Shown here in pieces: positions 55,419 to 64,000 of a stretch of DNA of 64,000 nt. The first letter of the stretch is position 1. Every line of letters starts with the position of its first letter. The stretch spans positions 690,035 through 754,034 of the forward strand of contig JAREIK010003356.1 of NCBI GenBank assembly GCA_029783825.1, read 5' to 3'. A program made the translations under genes and the position numbers. This stretch comes from Sapria himalayana (Eukaryota; Streptophyta; Magnoliopsida; Malpighiales; Rafflesiaceae). The notes beneath the pieces were generated by a model. That model was given only the letters and a program-made list of their open reading frames with translations, was not told the DNA's origin and did no database searches.

Positions 55419-55530
55419 ATGTATAGACTTTTTATGTCACGCTAGCGGATGACGCTCTCGATAAGTGACATTATATATATATATATAATGACGCTTTTTA
55501 GGCATCATTGATTATGGTTTTTTTGTAGTG
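55419..55530. repeat. Right sub-terminal region and TIR of inner CACTA
   Basis: Contains GACGCT motifs in both orientations, an ATATAT spacer and the terminus TTTTTTTGTAGTG ending at 55530. It matches the left-end GACGCT/TGACATT words in inverted orientation. Confidence 0.85.
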
Positions 55531-55533
55531 TGC
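55531..55533. repeat. Target-site duplication TGC, right copy
   Basis: Matches TGC at 43022-43024 across the inner element. Confidence 0.85.
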
Positions 55534-56464
55534 TTGTTGCTGGTGTTTGTTTGTTTATTAAGGTCGTCATTTTAATGATGGTGCTAGTTGCTCAACAACA
55601 ACAACAAGGGTGCATGATGGATAGGCAAAGCTCCCTTCTTTTTCTTCAATTTTGCTCCAATTATTTGCTCAGCTGAATCTCATTTGATTTTGTTGCTTTC
55701 CGTTGTAGTTCACCTTACAATGGGTGTCTATTATTTTCATATGCTAGTATTCTTGTTTTAAAAAAACAAGTTGATAATCAATATGTGTATCATTTTATGA
55801 ATCTATTCAATTGATGAAATCATCACGTTTTGCTAGGTTTGAGCAGTTTTATATGGTGAAGAAATATTCATCTTCATTGAAAACATGGGACACACAAGTG
55901 TGGTGTCTCTGAATAATAAAAGGAGTTAGTTGATGGGGTCGGAGTCGCATGTTTGGTGGCTCCAGCAAGTGTCTTGATCCTTAATACTAAAGGGAAGAAG
56001 ATGGTGTTGGACTCGGACCTGGGAACCCGTCTTCGGGAAAAATAGCATGATTCGATTTCTCATTGAATACTAGTTCTCATTTTTTTATTTGTTTCTAATA
56101 ACTTCTTCTGGCTACACTATATTATTTTAATAGTTTTTTGATTTGTTATTTATTTTATTAATTTTCACTCTTGTTTATTTTTTTCATAACTAGTTCATAT
56201 ATGCAGCAGCAGCCCTTGAAAATAATGAAAAGGTATTAGTAAAGTTCATGAAATTGGGAAATAAGCTTGAGGTAGATGCTTTAGTTGCTGGATCTGGTCA
56301 TACAGTGCATCTTGAAATTACGTACTATTTTCCTTCACGTTTGTTTGCTTTTGTTTTGTGTTTAGAGTGTGCCTTTCATTAGTTTATAATATTGTGGCTT
56401 AATTCATGATTTTAGTGTTGATAATAATGTTGTCGAGAAAGTTTAAAATAATTTTTCTGAGCAG
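55534..56464. other. Outer-region sequence after the inner insertion
   Basis: Continues the sequence that flanks the inner element on the left. No complete gene. Near 56205-56325 an open plus-strand frame reads AAALENNEKVLVKFMKLGNK followed by LEVDALVAGSGHTVHLEI, preceded by a CAG acceptor-like site; it looks protein-like but I do not recognise it. Another short stretch near 55855-55920 (EEIFIFIENMGHTSVVSL) is also open and unrecognised. These may be captured exons. Confidence 0.4.
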
Positions 56465-56677
56465 TATCAGATGCAAAACAACAGCAGAAGTTCTATATGG
56501 AATCAGAGTTAGCAGCCTTTACGAGATAGATAGGACACATTGTTCCAGCAGCGAAATCATGCAGGAGAGCCTAGCACAAATGCTTCAGCTAATAATGAGG
56601 ATGATAATTTTGTTTTAAATAATTATATACCTATGTTATGTTTTTGTTTTAATAATGTAATAATTGTATCAAAATAA
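56465..56677 (+). pseudogene. Second copy of the TNPA-like 3' exon
   Basis: The plus strand encodes a diverged repeat of the tail seen at about 41590-41705: NHAGEPSTNASANNEDDNF against NHAEEASTNAPANYEDDF, followed by similar PMLCFCFN / TMLCFYFN ends and a TAA at 56677. An acceptor-like CAG precedes it. Two in-frame TAG codons occur near its start. It sits about 440 bp before the right outer terminus, the position expected for a TNPA 3' end. The copy at 41590 and this one are direct repeats. Confidence 0.75.
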
Positions 56678-56789
56678 TTTCTGAACTACTTTTTCTTTTT
56701 GTTAACTATAAAAAATTATTTATAGTATATGTTTCTATTCAATTTAATTTAAAAATATAAAAAGATATAATAAATTTTGTGTAAAATAA

Positions 56790-57118
56790 ATTGTGAAAAT
56801 AGCTTGGGAATAAAAATAGCTAGAGAATTTTTAATCGCTAATTTAGGTAGGGAAGTATCTATATATATATTGAGTCAATAAATATTAATTACTATTCTTA
56901 ATTATGATAAAAATTAGCAAGAAAGAAAATAATTAGCTAGGGAATTTCCATCATTAAAAAATTTGTAGAAAATTATTTTTTCTCATTAATATTTTATGAC
57001 GAGCACTTTAGCTTGGGATAATTTTCATCATTATTCTGATGTTAATCTATTTTAGTAATGAAAAAATCCTATAGAAATAGAGATTATTCTTTAGCCAAAT
57101 GGGCTTTTTCTTATAGTT
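56790..57118. repeat. Right sub-terminal repeats and TIR of outer CACTA
   Basis: Contains TAGCTTGGGA, TAGCTAGAGA, TAGGTAGGGA, TAGCTAGGGA and TAGCTTGGGA words (about 56800-57020), the reverse complement of the CCTAGCTAAA motifs at the left outer end, then the terminus GCTTTTTCTTATAGTT ending at 57118. Confidence 0.8.
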
Positions 57119-57121
57119 AGA
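57119..57121. repeat. Candidate target-site duplication AGA, right copy
   Basis: Matches 10453-10455; weak evidence because the flank is GATA repeat. Confidence 0.45.
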
Positions 57122-57171
57122 TAGTTAAATAGATATGTATATAAATAGATAAATAGATAAATATATAAATA

Positions 57172-57210
<39 letters not shown>

Positions 57211-58069
57211 TTTATAGATATATAGATAGATAGTTAGTTAGTTAGTTAGTTAGATAATCAGATAAACAAATAGATATATAAATAGATAAATAAAGAAAGA
57301 GAAAGATTGAAAGATAAATAGATAGATAGATAGATAGAAAAAGATAAATAAATAGATAGATAGAAAGACATACATGTAGATAGACAGACAAATATATAGA
57401 TAGACAGACAAATAGATAGATAGATAAACAAAAAGGCAGATAGTTAGATAAATAGATACGTAGATAAATAGACAAATATATAGATAAATATATATAGATA
57501 GATAGATAGATAAATAATATATAGTCAAATATATAGATATAAAGATATTTAGATAGATAGATAAATAGATATAAAAACAAATAGATAGATAAATAAAGAG
57601 ATAGAAAGATAGATAGAAAGATATATAGATAGATAGAGAAACAAAGAGATACATATAGAGATAAACAAATAGGTAGACAGATAGACATAAAGAATGATAG
57701 AATGATATATAGTTAGATAGATAGACAGATAGACATATAAATAAATAGAAACATAGATAGATAGATAGAAAGACAGATAGACAGTTATAATGATATACAC
57801 ATAGAAAAATAGAAAAATAGATAGATAGTTAGATAGACAAATAGACAAATAGATATATAGACACATGGTTAGATAGACAGATGCACAAATAGATAGATAG
57901 GTAGATAGATAGATATATATATAGATATATATAGATATATAGATAAATAAATAGTCATATAGATAGAAAGATAAATAGATTGAAAGAAAGAAAGATAGAT
58001 AGATATAAAAATAGATCGATAGATAGAAATATAGATAGATTAATAGATAGAAAAAGATATAAAGATATA

Positions 58070-58096
58070 TGTGTGTGTGTGCGTGCGTGTGTGTGT
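58070..58096. repeat. (GT)n microsatellite
   Basis: A GT tract with two GC interruptions. It is on the opposite strand sense to the AC tracts at 3780 and 20336. Confidence 0.9.
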
Positions 58097-58298
58097 AAAC
58101 AGACAGATAGATAGATAGATAGATAGTACGATAATTAGATAGAGAGAAAGATACATATATATATATATATATAAACAACTAGATAGAAAGTCATATAGAG
58201 ATATAGACAGATTGAAATATAGATAGATTGATTGCTAGAAAGTGATATAGATACATAGATAGATAGATAGATTGATAGAATGATAGATAGATAAATAA

Positions 58299-58333
<35 letters not shown>

Positions 58334-58379
58334 GACAAACAGACAAACAGATAGATAGATAGATGAATAATTAGATAGA

Positions 58380-58880
58380 TATATAGAAGCAAAGAAAGAA
58401 ATATAGATAATTACATATTAGATAGATAAATAGATAGATATAAAGATATATAGATAGATCGATAGATAGATATATAAATAGATAGACAAGTAGATAGACC
58501 TACAAATAGACAGATAGATAAATATATATATGTATACATATTAGATAGACAACTAGATAGATAGACATATAGACAAATAGACAGATAGACAGACAGATAG
58601 ATAGATAGATAGGTTTAGAGTTACACAACTATATAGATAAACATATAGATAGATAGATAGATAGACAGATAGACAAATAGATAAATAGATAGATAGGTAG
58701 GTAAGTAGAAATGTAGATAGGTTTATAAATATATAGGTAGATTGATATATAAATAGAAAAGAAGATAGATAGATAGATAGATAGCAAGATAGATAAATAA
58801 ATAGATTGATTGATAAATAGATAGATTGATAGAAAGATATTTAGATAGAGAGATAGAGAAATAGATAGATAGATAGATAG

Positions 58881-58927
<47 letters not shown>

Positions 58928-60000
58928 GACATATATATAGATAGATAGATAGGCATACAAAAAGATAGATAGAGGAAGATAGATATATATAAAGAACAAA
59001 TAAATAGACAAACATATAGATAGATAAAGAGATAGACATATAGACAGATAGAAAAATAGATAGATTTATAGATAAAAAGATAGGTAGATAGATAGATAGA
59101 TATAGATAGAAATATAGATATATGTATAGATAGATATATAGATAGATATATAGAAATAAACATAGATATATATATAGTAGATAGATAGACAGACATGCAG
59201 ATAGATAGATAGATAATTACATATTGGATAGATAGATAGATATATAGTTAGATAGATAGATATATAAATATATAGATAGATCGATAGATAAATAGATAGA
59301 CAAGTAGATAGACCTACAAATAGACAGATATATAGATATATAGATATATATATAAGATTGACAACTAGATAGCTAGACATATAAACAATTAGACAGATAG
59401 ACAAATAGATAGGTAGGTAGGTAGTGATTTATACAACTATATAGATAAACATACATATAGATAGTTAGTTAGTTAGACAGATAGATAGATAGATATATAG
59501 ATAGATAGATAGGTATAAATCTAGATTGGTTTATAGATATATAGGTAGATAGATAGATAACTAGATAAGAAGATAGATAGATATATAGCAAGATAGATAA
59601 ATAAATATATTGATTGATAACTAGATAGATTGATAGAAAGATATTTAGAAAGAGAGATAAATAGATAAATAGAGAGAGAAAGAGAGAGAGAGAAATATAT
59701 GTATATATATATATATACGTAGACATATATATACATAGAAAGATACATACAAATAGATAGATAGAAAGATAGATATATATAAAGAAAGATAAATAAATAG
59801 ACAAATATATAGATAGATAGACAGATAGACACAGATAGATAGATAAATAGATTGATTGATAGATAGGGAGATAGGTAGATAGATAAAAATAGATAGAGAG
59901 ATAGATATATGTATAGATATTAAATATAGAAATATACATAGATATATAAATATATATAAATATACATATAAGATAGATGACAGACATATAGATAGATAGA
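58380..60000. repeat. Higher-order tandem duplication (about 810 bp) inside GATA block 3
   Basis: Two adjacent copies start near 58400 and 59207. Shared irregular landmarks: GATAATTACATATT (near 58407 and 59213), CAAGTAGATAGACCTACAAA (near 58488 and 59301), ACAACTATATAGATAAACAT (near 58624 and 59434), AGCAAGATAGATAAATAAAT, and a TA tract followed by GTAGACATATATATA (58925 and 59711). Offsets are 806-814 bp with small differences. Divergence is visible but modest, so the duplication is more recent than the base array. Confidence 0.88.
58883..58924. repeat. (TA)n microsatellite
   Basis: A TA tract of about 42 bases. It lies at an equivalent place to a shorter TA tract near 59695-59715 in the second 810-bp copy. 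Confidence 0.9.
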
Positions 60001-61628
60001 TAGATAGACAGACAGATAGTTAGTTAGATAGTTAGATAGATAGATAAATATATAGCTAGATAAATTGATAGATAACTAGATATACAAAAAGATTGATAGA
60101 TAGAAAATAGATATATAGATAGAAATAAAGAAAGAAAGAGATAAATAAAGATAGATAGATAGTAGATATAGATACATAGCAAGATAAATAGATATATTTT
60201 AGATAGATAGATAGATAGATAGATAACTAGATAGATCGATTTATAAAGAGATAGATAGATAGATAGACAACTAGATAGACAAATATAATTGGAAATAGAC
60301 AGATATTTTGATAGATAAATAGATAGCAATATAGTTAGATAGTTAGATAATTAGATAGATAGATAAATAGATAAAATGATAGGTGGATAGCTAGATTTAT
60401 AGATAGATAGATAGTTAATTAGTTAGTTAGACAAAAAGATAAGAGATATATAGATATATAGATAGATAGATAGACATATTGATAAATATATTATTTGATA
60501 GATAGATAATTATATAGATAGATAGATAAATAGATAATTAGATAGATAAATAGATAGATAGAAATATTGATAGATAGATTTATAAATAGGTACATAGATA
60601 TATAGATAGCAATATAGATAGATAGATAGATAAATAATAGATTGATAGATAGATAGTTAAAAAATAGAAAAGTAGATAAATATATAAATAGAAATATAGA
60701 TATAGAGAAAGAAATATGGATATAAAGAAAGAACAAAGAAAGATAGATAGATTGATACATAGATTGATTAATATATAGATAGATTGATTAATATATAGAT
60801 AGATTGACAACTATTTAAATAGACATATAGAATATTAGATTGATAGATAGATATCTAAATAGATAGGTAGATAGGTTGATAAATAGATAGGTAGATAGAT
60901 GGATAGACAGGCAGACAGACAGACAGATAGATAGATATTCAAATAGATAGAAAGTTAGATAGATAGATAGATTAATAGATAGATACATAGATAGATAGAT
61001 AGATAGACAAACACAAATATAAATAGATAGATATATAAAAAGATAAATATATATATACGTACAAAAATATATAATTATATAGATAGATAGATAGATATAT
61101 AGATAGATAGATTGATTGATTGATAAATAGATAGATAGATAGAGATATTGATAGACATATAGTTAGACAAATGAATAGACAAATAGAAAAATAGATTGAT
61201 AGACAAATTGATTGGTAGTTAGAAAGATAGATAAATAGAAGAATAGACAAATAGATAGACAGGAAGATAGATAGACATATAGATAGAGAGATATCCACAT
61301 AGATAAATAGATGGATATACAGAAATATAAATAAATAGATAGATAGATAAATAAATAAAAATATAGACATATAGATAGACAGATAGGTAGATATATAAAC
61401 AATTAGATAGCCAGATAGATAGATAGATAGATAGATAGATATACATACAGATAGATAGACAAATAGACATACTAAAAGGCTAACAGAAAAACCAAATGAT
61501 AAACATATAGATAGATATATAGATATATAGATAAATAAATAAATAAATAGATAAATAGATATATAGACATATAGATAGACAAATAGATAGATAGATAGAC
61601 AAGTAGATATACAAATAGATATAAAAAT

Positions 61629-61629
<1 letters not shown>

Positions 61630-61673
<44 letters not shown>
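61630..61673. repeat. (TA)n microsatellite
   Basis: A TA tract of about 44 bases in GATA context. Confidence 0.95.
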
Positions 61674-61677
<4 letters not shown>

Positions 61678-64000
61678 TATATTGACAGATAGAAAGAGAT
61701 ATAGATAAATAGATAGACAAACATTTATATGGATAGATAGATATTTAGATAGATAGACATTTAGATTGATAGATATACATATAGATATATAGACAAATAG
61801 ATAGTCAGATAGATAGACAAATAGTTAGATAGATAGATAGACTAACAGATTGTTAGACATATAGATTGATAGATATAGATAGATATATAGATAGAAATAC
61901 ATATTGTTAGACATACTGACTGACTAATAGACATTTAAATAGATAGATAGAAAGACAGATAGATAGATATATAGATTGTTAGATAGATATTTAAATTAGA
62001 CATATTTACTGATTGATAGATAGATCGACTGATAGATAGAAAGATAGACAGATAGATATACAAATAGGTATACATATAGATAAGTATATTGATAGACAAA
62101 TTGATAGAGATATTGATAAACATTTTGATAGATTGATAGATAGACAGATTAATAGACAAATTGATCTATAGATTATTAGATAGATTGATACACTAATTGA
62201 TAGATACAGAGAAAGATACACATATTTATAGATATATTGATAAACGAATAAATAGATAGATTGGTATAAATATTGATAGATAGTTGATAGATAGATTGAC
62301 AGACAAATTGATAGATAGATTAATATAGAGATATATAGATTGATTGATAGGTTGATTAATAAATAAATATATAGATAGATATATAGATAGGCAGACATAT
62401 AGGCAGACAGATAGATAGATAAATAGATATATTGTTTGATTGATTAATAGATAGATAGACAGATAGAATATTTGATTCATTAATAGAAAAATAGTTAATT
62501 AGATAAATTTATAAATTGATTGATAGCCAGATAGATAGAAAAATAGACTAATTGATAGACTAATAGATGGATAGATAAATAGATAGACAAATAGATATAA
62601 AGATAAATAGAAAGAAAGAAATAAAGAAATATAGATTGATAGATTGATAGACAAATAGATAGATAGATAGTTAGACAAATAGATAGATAGATAAATAAAT
62701 AGATCAATAGACAAATCGATGGATAAATATAAAGATAGATTAGTATATAGATTGATAGATAGTCAGATTGATAATTAGATTGAAAGATAGATTTAAAGTT
62801 TAAATGATAGATAGATCGATAGTTAGATTGATAGACAAATTGATAAAGAGATTGGTAAACAATTTGAGGGATAGATTGATCAATAGATTTATAGATAGAT
62901 AGACATATATATAGTCATTTAGATAGATAGAGAGATTTACAAATAGATAGAAAATTGAATGATAGATATATAGATAGATAGATATTCATATAGTTAGATA
63001 AATAAAAAGTGAGATTAATTTATTAATAAATAGATAGATATATAGACAAATAGATAGATAGACACATAGATAGATAGATAAATAGACAGATAGATAGACA
63101 AATATATAAAATATAGACAAAGAGATAGATAGACTGATAGAAAGATAGATAAATACATTGATAGACAAATAGATAGACAAACAAATAGATAAACATATAG
63201 ATAGACAGATACACACACAAATAGACAGACAGATAGATAAATAGATAGATAGATAAACAAATAAATAAACTTATAGATATATAGATAGATAGACAGATAA
63301 AGAGATAGACAAATAGATATTCAAATATATAAAAAGATAGACAGATAGTTTGATAGATAGATAGATAGTCCGATAAACAGATAAATTGATAGATAGATAG
63401 ATAGTTTGAGAGAAAGATAGATGAACAGATAGACAAACAAAAAGATAGACATATAAGCAAAAAGATAGACAGACAGATAAATAGATAAATAGAAAGATTA
63501 ACAGGAAGATAGACAGATAGATAGACATTTAGATAGATAGATAGACAAATAGATATATAGATAGATTCATTGATAGATAGAATGATAGACAAATAGATAG
63601 ACAGACATATAGATAAAAATATATACAAACTTATTATCAAGCACATAGAAAATAGATATATTGATATTTATATAGAAAAATCGACATAAAGATAAACAAA
63701 TAGTTAGATAGAAAAATAAATAGACAAATATATTGTCAGATAGACAAACAAAGATATATATAGATATATAGATAGATAAACAGATAGTTAGATAGTTAGA
63801 TAGTTAGATAGATAGATAGATAGATAGCCAAATAGATAGGCTGATAGATAGTTTGACAAATAGACTGACAGATAGAAAGATGGATAAATAGACAGACAAA
63901 CTAATTGATAGACATTCAAATAGACGGATTGATTGATTGATTAATTGATAGATAGATAGACAGATAGATAGATAAATAGATATACATATAGATAGGAAAT

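Larger units (their letters stand above)
43025..55530 (+). mobile_element. Inner CACTA (En/Spm) element, 12,506 bp, nested
   Basis: The element starts CACTACAACAAACAGC and its right end reads CACTACAAAAAAACCATA in reverse complement, both with canonical CACTA. It is flanked by TGC on both sides. Sub-terminal regions share GACGCTT / AATGACACTT motifs on both ends (for example 43050-43300 and 55230-55500). It carries a TNPD-like gene (46892-50304) followed by a TNPA/Ulp1-like gene (50597-53865), both plus strand, which defines left as the 5' end. A degenerate antisense copia fragment lies between the left end and the TNPD gene. Both genes are interrupted, so it is non-autonomous as read. Its TIR and sub-terminal motifs differ from those of the outer element, so it is a different family that inserted into the outer region. 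Confidence 0.95.
10456..57118. mobile_element. Outer CACTA-type bounded region (46.7 kb composite)
   Basis: Left end TACTACAAGAAAAACTCC (10456) and the reverse complement of the right end, AACTATAAGAAAAAGCCC (ending 57118), match at 14 of 18 positions. They resemble the CACTACAAGAAAA ends of plant En/Spm elements with the first C lost on both sides. Both flanks carry AGA (10453-10455, 57119-57121), the 3-bp duplication size expected for this superfamily. However, AGA is one of only four triplets in perfect GATA repeat, so this is weak support. Sub-terminal CCTAGCTAAA motifs occur inside both ends in opposite orientation. The interior holds TNPD- and TNPA-like pseudogenes, an ARF fragment, 16.8 kb of GATA satellite and a second nested CACTA element. 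Both ends look like 3' (TNPA-side) ends, so the region may be two elements or a rearranged one rather than a single insertion. Confidence 0.6.
57119..64000 (+). repeat. GATA/TAGA tetranucleotide satellite, block 3 (runs off window)
   Basis: Degenerate GATA units on the plus strand, in the same orientation as blocks 1 and 2, starting directly after the outer right terminus and continuing to the window end. A TA tract lies at about 57180-57206. Minus-strand Tyr-Leu-Ser-Ile frames are again artefacts of the repeat. No gene is supported. Confidence 0.95.

Noticed and set aside
55397..55530. 134-bp miniature CACTA as an independent insertion
   Set aside because: The terminus-like ends are present, but the flanks (CGA and TGC) do not match, so there is no target duplication; it is reported as a terminus-derived foldback instead.
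10453..57121. AGA flanks as proof of a single outer insertion
   Set aside because: AGA is one of four possible triplets in perfect GATA repeat, so a match is expected about a quarter of the time; kept as weak support only.
1..64000. CRISPR array
   Set aside because: The repeats are continuous degenerate microsatellites without constant-length unique spacers, and the genome is a plant's.
1..64000. tRNA, rRNA or other structural RNA genes
   Set aside because: No cloverleaf-like or conserved rRNA sequence was recognised by eye; a covariance-model scan would be decisive.

Overview
This window is nuclear DNA of a flowering plant, most likely an AT-rich eudicot. I cannot name the species. The evidence is two families of plant En/Spm (CACTA) DNA transposon, split coding exons with GT/AG introns, a Ty1/copia fragment, and an ADP-ribosylation-factor gene fragment of plant type. 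I see no intact host gene and no RNA gene. Every recognisable coding region is a transposon gene or gene fragment that is broken or truncated.

Layout: (a) 1-468, unrecognised single-copy-like flank. (b) 469-10455, block 1 of a degenerate GATA/TAGA tetranucleotide satellite. (c) 10456-57118, a region bounded by two inverted CACTA-type ends of one family (imperfect 18-bp TIRs, AGA on both flanks, shared sub-terminal CCTAGCTAAA motifs). (d) 57119-64000, block 3 of the GATA satellite, running off the window.

Inside (c), from left to right: left sub-terminal repeats; a tandem duplication of about 1.2-1.4 kb, each copy carrying a GC-rich triplet array; the 3' end of a TNPA-like transposase gene on the minus strand; three copies of an AT-rich repeat of about 540 bp; a truncated antisense ARF GTPase pseudogene; 16.8 kb more GATA satellite (block 2, 16580-33425); 3.8 kb of AT-rich non-coding DNA; a degenerate TNPD-like (tnp2 family) and then TNPA-like gene pair on the plus strand; a complete second CACTA element (43025-55530) of another family with CACTA termini and a TGC target duplication; then a repeated TNPA 3' exon and the right terminus.

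The inner 12.5-kb element carries the usual two-gene set: a TNPD-like transposase (Transpos_assoc, Transposase_21, DUF4218, DUF4216) and a second gene ending in a Ulp1-type C48 cysteine protease domain. It also holds an antisense Ty1/copia gag-pre-integrase/integrase fragment. Its left terminus is doubled, and a foldback made of terminus-like sequence lies near its right end. Both genes have stops or frameshifts, so the element cannot be autonomous as read.

All three GATA blocks have GATA on the same strand, which suggests one ancestral array cut by the transposon material. The many long minus-strand reading frames in these blocks (Tyr-Leu-Ser-Ile repeats) follow from the TATC repeat having no stop codon, and they are not annotated as genes. 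The most notable points are the nested CACTA-in-CACTA structure inside a very large GATA satellite, the mirror-image TNPA 3' ends at both outer termini, the captured ARF fragment cut off at a satellite edge, and higher-order duplications inside the GATA arrays.
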